From Eubacteriaceae bacterium (lineage in GTDB: Bacteria; Bacillota; Clostridia; Eubacteriales; Eubacteriaceae): a DNA stretch of 42,924 nucleotides. Below the pieces are notes generated by a model that saw only the letters and a list, made by a program, of their open reading frames with translations, was not told the origin of the DNA and searched no databases. The position numbers and the translations under genes are program-made. The stretch's first letter is position 1, and each line of letters opens with the position of its first letter. Of this stretch, positions 14,484-22,190 are shown in pieces. The stretch spans positions 1 through 42,924 of the forward strand of contig JAQWCN010000003.1 in NCBI GenBank assembly GCA_028705955.1, in the 5' to 3' direction.

Positions 14484-16196
14484 TTATTTTGCCTGCTTCT
14501 TTGACTTTTTCGTTTTTTTAGACATCTCAAGCATTTCGGCGGCATGTTCCACCGTCTTTTTGGTCACCTTGGCGCCACTGATCATCCGCGCCAATTCATC
14601 CCGGCTTTCTTCGGGGGACAACTGTGCGAAGTCAACTTCCACCGATTCATCATCCATGGATTTTTCAACCCGGAAATGCCGGTCAGCCATCGCCGTAATC
14701 TGAGGCAAATGCGTGATGCAAATAATCTGTCTTTTTTGGCTTAACCCCATTATTTTTTCCGCCACTGTCTGCGCTGTCCGCCCACTGATGCCTGTATCAA
14801 TCTCATCAAAGATCATCGTTTCAATATGATCCATGGCTCCAAAAATCGATTTGACGGCCAGCATAATCCGGGAAATTTCCCCACCGGAGGCGACTTTTTT
14901 AAGCGGCCCTGGTGCGACACCAGGATTGACCGAGATCCAAAAGGACACGGTATCATTCCCCCAGGGTGCAATGACCTGGGCGTCTTCTTCAACCCGGATT
15001 TGCACATTGGCCTTATCCATAGCCAGATCTGCAAGTTCTGTTTCCAAATCCTTTTTCAAACGACCCGCAGCCTCTGTCCGGGCAGCATGAAGATCGGAAG
15101 CGCTCTTCCGGTATTGGCGCCACAGTATTTTGTATTCCGCTTTATTTTGTTCCAAATCATCATCGTGGTGGGCCAACCGGTCGTATTTGTCCTGAAGCTC
15201 CTGCCCGTAAGCCATGATATCATCCACAGTCGCCCCGTATTTTCGTTTCAGACCATCGATCACCGCCATTCGCTTTTCCACCACTTCCAGCCGGGCCGGG
15301 TCAAAATCCATGGTATCCAGATACCGGCTCAGTTCAAGGCCCAAATCCTCCAGGTCTCCCGTTGCCGACGACAATGACGTCAAGTAAGGACTGAACTGAT
15401 CATCAATGGCTGCAATACGTCCAATCCGGTCAGCCACCTGAGCCAGGGAGGTAAGCAACCCGGAATTTTCCATCTCATCCCCATTTAAAAGCTCACAGGC
15501 TTCGTTGGCTGTGGAAAAAAGCTGCTCACCGTTCTCCAAAATCCGCCGTTCCTTTTCCAGCTGATTGTCTTCACCGGAAACCAGTTCTGCCTTTCTGATA
15601 TCCTTCAGCTCAAAAGCATAGATTTCTTTTTGGCGCATCAATTCCCGGTCATCCTTTTCTTGCTCCCGGATGGTCTTATTTAAAATCTTAAGCCGCGTGG
15701 CCTGGTCCCGGGTTTCATCGAGCAGCCTGGCCACCGCTTGACCGCCGTATGCGTCCAACAGACGCCGCTGGGTTTCATTTAAAAATAATGAATTCTGTTC
15801 GTGCTGACTGTAAATATCAACCAGTGTCGCCCCTAAACTTTTGAGTTGGGCCACCGTCAGTGAAAAACCGTTAGCCCGGCACTGATTACGTCCCCGGCGG
15901 TCGATAGAACGGGTCAGAATCAGATCGCCATCCTCTACCTCAATGGCCATGGCGTCCAGTAAATTGAGAAGGGCCTCATTTTTTCCCACGCCAAAAACGC
16001 CCTGAACCACCATTTTTCCAGCACCATGACGGATGTTGTCTTTGTTGCCCCGCTGACCTAAAATAAGGGTCAGTGCGTCGATGACAATTGATTTTCCAGC
16101 GCCGGTTTCACCTGTAATGACATTAAGCCCCTGATTCCATTCAATTTCCAGGGTTTCGATTAAGGCATAGTTTTTTATGGAAATCCGTTTTAACAT
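14484..16196 (-). CDS. recN: DNA repair protein RecN
   Basis: 570-aa SMC-like ATPase involved in double-strand break repair. Walker A GETGAGKS at about 30-37, long coiled-coil arms (about 150-370), the ABC signature SGGEISR near 445 and Walker B MIFDEIDTGISG, followed by ICITHLPQIT. The C-terminus ends in a Lys-rich tail. GGAGTGAG precedes the ATG. It is last in the oapA-tlyA-nadK-argR-recN gene run, which is the usual Firmicute order. Confidence 0.97.
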   Translation of the reverse strand: MLKRISIKNYALIETLEIEWNQGLNVITGETGAGKSIVIDALTLILGQRGNKDNIRHGAGKMVVQGVFGVGKNEALLNLLDAMAIEVEDGDLILTRSIDRRGRNQCRANGFSLTVAQLKSLGATLVDIYSQHEQNSLFLNETQRRLLDAYGGQAVARLLDETRDQATRLKILNKTIREQEKDDRELMRQKEIYAFELKDIRKAELVSGEDNQLEKERRILENGEQLFSTANEACELLNGDEMENSGLLTSLAQVADRIGRIAAIDDQFSPYLTSLSSATGDLEDLGLELSRYLDTMDFDPARLEVVEKRMAVIDGLKRKYGATVDDIMAYGQELQDKYDRLAHHDDDLEQNKAEYKILWRQYRKSASDLHAARTEAAGRLKKDLETELADLAMDKANVQIRVEEDAQVIAPWGNDTVSFWISVNPGVAPGPLKKVASGGEISRIMLAVKSIFGAMDHIETMIFDEIDTGISGRTAQTVAEKIMGLSQKRQIICITHLPQITAMADRHFRVEKSMDDESVEVDFAQLSPEESRDELARMISGAKVTKKTVEHAAEMLEMSKKTKKSKKQAK

Positions 16197-16211
16197 TGCT
16201 CACTCCTGTTA

Positions 16212-16661
16212 TTATTTCATCAACTTTCGAAAACGTTCGGCAATGCTCACCACGTCTTCTTCATTGCGGACAGCCACAAAAATAGTATCGTCCCCGGCAA
16301 TGGTTCCAACAATTTCCCGCCATTCCATACCGTCGATGGCCAATGCGGCTGCCTGGGCCATGGCCGGGAGCGTGTGAAGCACCACCAAAAATGCGGCTGT
16401 ATCCACCGTTAAGACCGACTCTGTAAAGACAGTAGCTACCCGTTCATCGTACAGTGTCCCCATGTCTTTCATGGAAGCGTAGCATTGACGGCCACCTTTT
16501 CCCGCCACTTTAATCAGTTTGAGTTCTTTAATATCTCTGGAGACCGTCGCCTGCGTCACATGGAAGCCTTCAACCTTTAAATGTGAAGCCAGCTCTTCCT
16601 GGGTTTCAATCTGATAATTTTCAATAATCTCCAAAATTTTCGATTGTCGTGAAACTTTCAT
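16212..16661 (-). CDS. argR: Arginine repressor
   Basis: 149 aa. N-terminal winged helix with TQEELASHLKVEGFHVTQATVSRDIKEL and a C-terminal hexamerisation/arginine-binding domain (VLHTLPAMAQAAALAID, then GTIAGDDTIFVA). ArgR/AhrC controls arginine synthesis and breakdown with arginine as corepressor. GGGAGGG precedes the ATG. Its place beside recN is conserved in Firmicutes, and no arginine genes are adjacent. Confidence 0.96.
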   Translation of the reverse strand: MKVSRQSKILEIIENYQIETQEELASHLKVEGFHVTQATVSRDIKELKLIKVAGKGGRQCYASMKDMGTLYDERVATVFTESVLTVDTAAFLVVLHTLPAMAQAAALAIDGMEWREIVGTIAGDDTIFVAVRNEEDVVSIAERFRKLMK

Positions 16662-16681
16662 TTTCCCTCCCTGACTGTCCT

Positions 16682-17542
16682 TTATTCTGTGCTGGATGAC
16701 AGTTTTTTGCGCAACCGCTTAAAAAAGTGCATATCTTCAAAATGGATTAAATGGGTATAATGGGGTGACCGGCTAACCTCCACCTTGTCCTGGGGCCCCA
16801 CCGGAATCGTGATCTGTCCGTCCATACACACTGCGATACTATTGGAACGGCCCCTAAATTGAATGCCGACTGTACTTTCACCCGAAACCACATAGGCCCG
16901 GTCATGGAGGCGGTGTGGACAAATCGGATTCACCAGTATGGCATCCGTTCCCGGGGCCACCACAGGCCCTCCCGCAGCAAGGGAATACGCGGTCGAACCC
17001 GTTGGCGTCGCGATGATAACCCCGTCGGCCCGAAAGGTATCCAGCGGTTCACCGTCAATGACGATACTCATTTCCATCATGCGAAAACTGCCGCTTTTGA
17101 TTAGCACATCGTTGAGCGCGATTTGCGTTTCTGTGGATCCATCGGCCTTGATGATTTTTCCGTTGAGCATCATCCGCCGGTCGATTTCATAATCCCCTGC
17201 GCAAAGCTTGTCCAATACTTCTTCGTAACTGGTAGTTTCCCCTTCTGTCAAAAATCCCAGTTTTCCCAAATTAATCCCGCATAAGGGGATTCCTGATTCG
17301 CTGGCATGTCGGGCCACCCCCAGTAATGTTCCATCGCCCCCCAAGGTCACAATGCACTCCGGTTCCGAAAAAAAGACATCTTTTGTAACGCCTTGAACAT
17401 CGAAGATATTATTAATCTCCTGAAGTTGGCTAATCAACATCACCGGTTTAACACCCCGGGCCTTTAAAAAAGCGATACAGCGCCCGGCCATTGCCACGCT
17501 GTCCGCTTTGTCACAATTCATATGGATCGCGATTTCCTTCAT
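16682..17542 (-). CDS. nadK: NAD kinase
   Basis: 286 aa. Phosphorylates NAD to NADP. The catalytic GGDGTLL at about 68-74 is followed by GINLGKLGFLTE, then the substrate motif ATPTGSTAYSLAAGGP. The ATG overlaps the stop of tlyA by one or two bases, indicating coupled translation. Confidence 0.96.
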   Translation of the reverse strand: MKEIAIHMNCDKADSVAMAGRCIAFLKARGVKPVMLISQLQEINNIFDVQGVTKDVFFSEPECIVTLGGDGTLLGVARHASESGIPLCGINLGKLGFLTEGETTSYEEVLDKLCAGDYEIDRRMMLNGKIIKADGSTETQIALNDVLIKSGSFRMMEMSIVIDGEPLDTFRADGVIIATPTGSTAYSLAAGGPVVAPGTDAILVNPICPHRLHDRAYVVSGESTVGIQFRGRSNSIAVCMDGQITIPVGPQDKVEVSRSPHYTHLIHFEDMHFFKRLRKKLSSSTE

Positions 17543-18381
17543 TAACTGTCCTTCCTGTATAACGTGTCATGGGCCCTGGCAACGAGATCTTTAACCGCTT
17601 GTTTTCCCGCGATAGCTTCATTGAGGACCGCACCGTTCTGTTTTTGTGTCAAACATAAAAACTCGATGTTTCCCTTTGGTCCCCGAATGGGAGAATAATC
17701 CAACCCCAATACCGCAAAGCCTGCCTCTGTAATCCCCGCTGTCACCCGGGTCAACACCGCTTCGTGAATGGCGGCGTCCCGGATGACACCGTGTTTGCCC
17801 ACATGATCCTTTCCCGCTTCAAACTGGGGCTTGATGAGCCAAATTCCCTTGCCGCCTTCTTCGGTCAGCGCGTAAATTGCCGGCATCAATTTAAGAATAG
17901 AAATGAAAGAAACATCCATCACAGTGCCCCAGGCGGGCGTTCCCCCAATCGCGTCCAATGTCATATACCTGAAATTGGTGCGTTCCATGCAAACCACCCG
18001 GCTATCGTTGCGCAGTGACCAGTCAAACTGACCGTATCCCACATCGATCGCCCAAACTTTCTTTGCCCCGTGCTGAAGCAGACAATCGGTAAACCCTCCA
18101 GTGGATGCGCCAATATCCAAAAACGTTTTATTTTTTACCGGGAAATCAAAAACATCAAGCCCCCTGGCCAATTTTAATCCTCCGCGACTGACAAAGGGAA
18201 GGGGATCTCCCTTAATCTTTACATGCGCCGGTTCCAAATCTACCGGAATTTGATCGCCTGCTTTGGTATGAATTTGGCCATCAATTTCAACCATACCGGC
18301 CATGATTGCTTTTTTTGCCTTTTCCCGGGTTTCAAAAAGTCCCAGTGCCACCAGGCATTTATCCAAACGTTCTTTTTTCAT
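17542..18381 (-). CDS. tlyA: TlyA family rRNA methyltransferase (YqxC-like)
   Basis: 279 aa. N-terminal S4 RNA-binding domain (residues 1-60, RLDKCLVALGLFETREKAKKAI in pattern) and a class I SAM methyltransferase with DIGASTGGFTDCLLQ at about 88-102. TlyA proteins 2'-O-methylate 16S/23S rRNA; the older name 'hemolysin' is misleading. The start abuts the oapA stop (18382), so both are in one operon. dxs, often upstream of tlyA in Clostridia, is absent here; OLE/oapA occupy that place. Confidence 0.94.
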   Translation of the reverse strand: MKKERLDKCLVALGLFETREKAKKAIMAGMVEIDGQIHTKAGDQIPVDLEPAHVKIKGDPLPFVSRGGLKLARGLDVFDFPVKNKTFLDIGASTGGFTDCLLQHGAKKVWAIDVGYGQFDWSLRNDSRVVCMERTNFRYMTLDAIGGTPAWGTVMDVSFISILKLMPAIYALTEEGGKGIWLIKPQFEAGKDHVGKHGVIRDAAIHEAVLTRVTAGITEAGFAVLGLDYSPIRGPKGNIEFLCLTQKQNGAVLNEAIAGKQAVKDLVARAHDTLYRKDS

Positions 18382-18966
18382 CTATTCCTGTCCTTTAAAC
18401 ATCATTTTTACTGTTGCCACCGGTACCGCGATCCCATGAACAATTGCCGTCCCGTTCTGCATGGCAATGTCCTTGCCAAATGCTTTCCCGCCCACTGTCA
18501 GACAGGCCACAGCCGCACTGGATGCCAAACTTAAAATGGAAGCATTCAGAAGTGGATAATGCGCCACCAATTGGGCTGCGATATTCACAACAATGGCCCC
18601 ACTGACAATACCGCAAATATCCCCAATGACATCATTACAAACATTGGAGACCCGGGGCGCATTTTTAACCAAATTTACAGCTGTTTTGGCGCCCTTGATC
18701 TTCTTGGCGGCCATCGCGTTAAACGGATCGATCGTCACCGACGCCACCGCTATCCCAATGATATCGGTAAAAATACCAAGGGCAATAATCACAAACAATA
18801 AAATAAGAGAAAACACCAAATTGGTATGGGTAAGCAGCGTATCTGAAATGTACGTAATGACAATTGTAGATAAAAAAGTGCCCACTGTAACCCAAATGAC
18901 CCAATGCTGATGTTTTTTCCCGTTGATTTCTTTTTTTGATAATTTTTTCTTTTGCTCGTCTTTCAA
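18382..18966 (-). CDS. oapA: OLE-associated membrane protein OapA
   Basis: A 194-aa membrane protein with about four hydrophobic segments after a short basic N-terminus. The centre has SNVCNDVIGDICGIVSG, giving the DxxxD pattern (DVIGD) that I recall from OapA proteins. It is identified mainly by location: it directly follows the OLE RNA and precedes tlyA, exactly as ole-oapA is placed in Bacillus halodurans relatives. OapA recruits OLE RNA to the membrane. Start: TTG at 18966, 5 bases past GGAGA; a TTG at 18978 would overlap that site. Similar proteins are sometimes labelled CorB-like. A hairpin terminator lies between the RNA and this gene. Confidence 0.85.
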   Translation of the reverse strand: MKDEQKKKLSKKEINGKKHQHWVIWVTVGTFLSTIVITYISDTLLTHTNLVFSLILLFVIIALGIFTDIIGIAVASVTIDPFNAMAAKKIKGAKTAVNLVKNAPRVSNVCNDVIGDICGIVSGAIVVNIAAQLVAHYPLLNASILSLASSAAVACLTVGGKAFGKDIAMQNGTAIVHGIAVPVATVKMMFKGQE

Positions 18967-18985
18967 ATTTTTCTCCAAAATAGTG

Positions 18986-19012
18986 AAAAAGGATTATGCC
19001 GCGCATAATCCT
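18986..19012 (-). terminator. Hairpin with T tract between OLE RNA and oapA
   Basis: Minus strand: AGGATTATGC pairs perfectly with GCATAATCCT across a 3-nt loop, followed by five T. It starts 5 bp past the OLE closing helix and ends 20 bp before the oapA start. It should define the RNA 3' end, with oapA made by read-through. Confidence 0.85.
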
Positions 19013-19017
19013 CGATA

Positions 19018-19642
19018 GGTGGTGATATAATGAGTAAACTTTGCGACATAGGTTCAGTAGGATTTCCCGGAATGTGACTGATGCGTCGCCGCTTCAGCGG
19101 TTTCCCTTTACACTTTCCCCACACTGTCACCAGACATGGGACTGAATTACCACTTAGTGTGCACTATAATCCCCATTACACCTCTTTCGAACAGCCTAGG
19201 GGTTTTCCCCGACGGCTCAAGCCGGTCCTTAGCCTCTTTTGCAATAAAGGTTTCGAACGCAATATTCCCAACGCACCGGGCCCTGGTTTACCGGGAACTG
19301 TCAGTCCATCTCCCCCCATCACTCAAGGCAGGCTACACTGGTTCAGAATTTTCGGGGCCACAATAGCCCTCAACTCATTCCCAGGTTTTCCCTGGAGCAC
19401 TGCGCAGCTTGTTGCGCAAAATACGCTGAATTGTTACACTGCTACACGTGGAATCCAGGTCTCCACGGAAGCAGGGTCGTCATCTGCATGCCGTTGCAGA
19501 TTGCCCCATCTTCCTTAACCCCCTGTCAATGCCCTCAACTGGGCGTCAAAGGCAGAAACAAGGGACTTCATCGATATGCCCTTCGACGGATTTTTAGGCC
19601 CGCCCTGGTGACCGGTCAAGCCGACTAGGATACTGCACCACC
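19018..19642 (-). ncRNA. ole: OLE RNA (ornate large extremophilic RNA)
   Basis: A structured noncoding RNA of about 625 nt. The 5' end GGTGGTG (19642-19636) pairs with CACCACC (19024-19018), giving the closing helix. Internal hairpins include CCGC-TGAA-GCGG (near 19091-19102), CAGG-GAAAA-CCTG (near 19381-19395) and GGGG-AAAA-CCCC (near 19198-19211). It has its own promoter (19652-19680) and a 3' hairpin. Size (OLE is about 600 nt), dense structure, no credible coding frame, and position before oapA-tlyA-nadK-argR-recN all match OLE. Known role: with OapA it forms a membrane-bound ribonucleoprotein needed for resistance to short-chain alcohols and cold. The assignment is by structure and context; no covariance model was run. 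Confidence 0.9.
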
Positions 19643-19651
19643 TTTAAAATA

Positions 19652-19680
19652 ATTATAACACCAATGCATCCCAACCACAA
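19652..19680 (-). promoter_or_regulatory. Promoter of OLE RNA
   Basis: Minus strand: TTGTGG (19680-19675), 17-bp spacer, TATAAT (19657-19652). Predicted start near 19645, 3 bases before the first base of the closing helix. Confidence 0.75.
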
Positions 19681-19691
19681 GCGATACCGGA

Positions 19692-19720
19692 TTGCGGTTT
19701 CCCGCCATTTACGATATAAT
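19692..19720 (+). promoter_or_regulatory. Promoter of pyrE
   Basis: TTGCGG (19692-19697), 17-bp spacer, TATAAT (19715-19720), about 25 bp before the start codon. It is back to back with the OLE promoter, with only 11 bp between the -35 boxes. Confidence 0.7.
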
Positions 19721-19744
19721 TAAGAAAAAATGAATGGAGAAAAC

Positions 19745-20410
19745 ATGGGCTATCAAGAAGATTTTATCGATTTTATGGTGCGCTCCGGCGTTCTGACTTT
19801 TGGGGATTTTATAACCAAAAGCGGCCGCAAAACACCTTACTTTGTCAACACCGGCAACTATCAAACTGCTGAACAAATTGCCAAACTCGGGCAATACTAC
19901 GCAGCCTGTATCGCAGAGCATCTTTCGGGAATTGATTTTCTTTACGGCCCCGCCTATAAAGGCATTCCCCTGGTCATCGCCGCTGCCACTTCCCTGTACC
20001 GGGATCACAATATTAACATTCCCTATTGCTTTAACCGCAAAGAAGCAAAAGACCACGGTGAAGGGGGCAGCCTCATTGGGTACAAGCCGCAAGCCGGCGA
20101 TCACGCCATGATCATCGAAGATGTCATCACTGCCGGCACCTCGGTTAAAGAAAGTGTTCCCCTTCTCAAATCCATTGCCGATGTATCCGTTGACGCCCTT
20201 ATTATCTCCGTCGACCGGATGGAAAAAGGAGACGGTGACCAAACCGCCATTCAGGAAATTGCCGGCAGCTTTGGCATCACCACCACTCCCATCGTCACCA
20301 TTTTGGATATTGTTTCCCATTTACACAACCATCCAGTAGACGGCCGGATTATCATCGACGATGCCATGCAAGCACAAATCAAAAAACATTTGGAACGTTA
20401 CGGAGCTTGA
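19745..20410 (+). CDS. pyrE: Orotate phosphoribosyltransferase
   Basis: 221 aa. Joins orotate and PRPP to make OMP in pyrimidine synthesis. The PRPP-binding motif MIIEDVITAGTSVKES is near residue 122; the N-terminal GDFITKSGRKTPYFVN is typical of OPRTases of this length. The ATG at 19745 follows TGGAGA; an in-frame ATG at 19730 overlaps the likely transcription start. No other pyr gene adjoins it. Confidence 0.95.
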   Translation: MGYQEDFIDFMVRSGVLTFGDFITKSGRKTPYFVNTGNYQTAEQIAKLGQYYAACIAEHLSGIDFLYGPAYKGIPLVIAAATSLYRDHNINIPYCFNRKEAKDHGEGGSLIGYKPQAGDHAMIIEDVITAGTSVKESVPLLKSIADVSVDALIISVDRMEKGDGDQTAIQEIAGSFGITTTPIVTILDIVSHLHNHPVDGRIIIDDAMQAQIKKHLERYGA

Positions 20411-20429
20411 CCGCCGTCCTTTGTGCAAT

Positions 20430-20466
20430 AAAAAAAGTCTGACTTTTTGGGTCAGACTTTTTTATT
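20430..20466. terminator. Bidirectional terminator between pyrE and pgsA
   Basis: AAAAAAGTCTGAC and GTCAGACTTTTTT pair around a short loop. It overlaps the last codons of the converging pgsA gene, so pgsA ends inside its own terminator. Confidence 0.88.
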
Positions 20467-21054
20467 TCCTTTTGATTCCCGGTACATCCGGGCCAACGCC
20501 CTGGCATATTGAACAAAAGAAATGATCAGGAAAACCGCTGTTAAAACCATCAGACTATTGGCCTGCCATGGCTTCAAATTTGGAAAAGCAACCAAAATAA
20601 ACATCGTCACAAAAAAAACAGTCGTCGAAACCTTTCCTGCCCACAAAGCTCCCGAAAAATGCAGTCCCTTGCGGTAAACCACGATGTCACCAAAGAGCAA
20701 ATAAAATTCCTTGGCTGCCAGCAGCACAAACAAAAGCAGCATCTGTGGATAATTCATGATCAGCATCACCGCCACCGCTGCCTGGGTCAGTTTATCCGCA
20801 ATGGGGTCAATGATTACCCCCAATTCCGTCCGCTGATTAAACCGTCTGGCAATTTGACCGTCCAAAAAATCAGTGATCCCGGACAAAGCAATCAGCCCAG
20901 CCACCAGGAAATAATCCTCCGGTTTGTCTGCTTTTAAATAGAGCTGAATCACTACGGGGATAAGCAAAAACCGAAAATACGTCAGAATATTGGGAATTGA
21001 GAAAAAATCCCGCCAGGTAATTTTTATTTTCTCCTTATTGGCTTCCTCTTCCAA
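20452..21054 (-). CDS. pgsA: CDP-diacylglycerol-glycerol-3-phosphate 3-phosphatidyltransferase
   Basis: 200-aa membrane enzyme making phosphatidylglycerol phosphate. The CDP-alcohol phosphotransferase motif D-x2-D-G-x2-A-R-x8-G-x3-D-x3-D is complete (TDFLDGQIARR, then GVIIDPIADKL). Start is TTG after GGAGGACGCA. The N-terminal charged extension before SIPNILTYFRF is slightly longer than usual. It lies 15 bp downstream of prfB on the same strand. Confidence 0.94.
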   Translation of the reverse strand: MEEEANKEKIKITWRDFFSIPNILTYFRFLLIPVVIQLYLKADKPEDYFLVAGLIALSGITDFLDGQIARRFNQRTELGVIIDPIADKLTQAAVAVMLIMNYPQMLLLFVLLAAKEFYLLFGDIVVYRKGLHFSGALWAGKVSTTVFFVTMFILVAFPNLKPWQANSLMVLTAVFLIISFVQYARALARMYRESKGNKKV

Positions 21055-21069
21055 TGCGTCCTCCTGTTT

Positions 21070-22161
21070 TTAAACATCCATCCGCAGTGTCGCGTTCATA
21101 AACTGATCCAGATCGCCATCCATCACCGATTGAATATTGCCAACTTCGACGCCGGTGCGATGGTCCTTAACCATGGTATAAGGATGAAAAACATAAGATC
21201 TGATTTGAGAACCCCAGGCAATCTGGCTGTAATCCCCAACAATATCTTCCAGTTTTTCCTTTTTTTCCTGTTCCATGATATCGACCAATTTCGACTTCAG
21301 CATATTCATCGCCACTTCTTTATTTTGATGCTGGCTCCGTTCATTCTGACACTGGACCACCACACCGGTGGGAATATGGGTAATTCTGATTGCCGAAGAG
21401 GTTTTATTAACATGTTGTCCACCGGCACCGCTTGAACGATAGGTATCCACCCGAATATCATCCGGATTAATTTCTATTTCCACACTGTCGTCCACCTGGG
21501 GTGACACGTCCAGAGACGCAAAGGATGTATGCCGCCTGCCGGATGAATCAAAGGGGGAAATTCTCACCAGACGGTGAACGCCCCGTTCCGTTTTAAGATA
21601 TCCGTAGGCATTGATGCCTTCAATGAGCAGCGTCGCACTGTTGATGCCCGCCACATCCCCGGGTTGTAAATCCAAAGTTTTGACCTTATATCCCTTGGCT
21701 TCCGCCCAACGGGTATACATTCTTAGCAGCATCTCTGCCCAGTCATGGGATTCTGTTCCACCTGCGCCTGGATGAAGGGAGATAATCGCATTGTTGCTGT
21801 CATATTCTCCTGATAAGAGTGTCTCCAGTTTAAAGGACTCAAATTTTTTGCCGTATACTTCCAGCGTCTTGGGAAGTTCGTCAACCGCTTCCCCTTCTTC
21901 TGCCAGTTCCAACATGACATTCACATCATCCAGATCATCTTTGATTTCGTCATAACGGTTGCGTTTTAAACGCAGAATCTTCTGCTCTTTTAAAACCTTC
22001 TGGGCTTTTTGCTGGTCGTTCCAAAATTCAGGATCTTCTGTCGTGCGCTCCAATACTTCCAAACGTTTATCGATACCCGGAAGATCCAAAGACTTGCCCA
22101 ATGCATCCAACTCGGTTTCCATTTCTCCAGCCTGTTGACGGCATTCATACAAATCGATCAA
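21070..22161 (-). CDS. prfB: Peptide chain release factor 2 (no programmed frameshift)
   Basis: 363 aa. Terminates translation at UGA and UAA. It has the GGQ loop in SSGAGGQHVNKTSSAIRI and the N-terminal PEFWNDQQKAQKVL of RF2. Many prfB genes need a +1 frameshift near codon 26 at CTTTGA. Here the segment SLDLP reads straight through as TCT TTG GAT CTT, so no internal stop exists. Start TTG at 22161, with AAAGGA upstream. secA-prfB order is common in Firmicutes. Confidence 0.95.
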   Translation of the reverse strand: MIDLYECRQQAGEMETELDALGKSLDLPGIDKRLEVLERTTEDPEFWNDQQKAQKVLKEQKILRLKRNRYDEIKDDLDDVNVMLELAEEGEAVDELPKTLEVYGKKFESFKLETLLSGEYDSNNAIISLHPGAGGTESHDWAEMLLRMYTRWAEAKGYKVKTLDLQPGDVAGINSATLLIEGINAYGYLKTERGVHRLVRISPFDSSGRRHTSFASLDVSPQVDDSVEIEINPDDIRVDTYRSSGAGGQHVNKTSSAIRITHIPTGVVVQCQNERSQHQNKEVAMNMLKSKLVDIMEQEKKEKLEDIVGDYSQIAWGSQIRSYVFHPYTMVKDHRTGVEVGNIQSVMDGDLDQFMNATLRMDV

Positions 22162-22190
22162 ATTGTTTTTTCCTTTCTATCTGCCATGGC

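Noticed and set aside
19081-19518. 145-aa plus-strand frame inside the OLE RNA
   Set aside because: Antisense to the structured RNA, no ribosome site, composition reflects helices.
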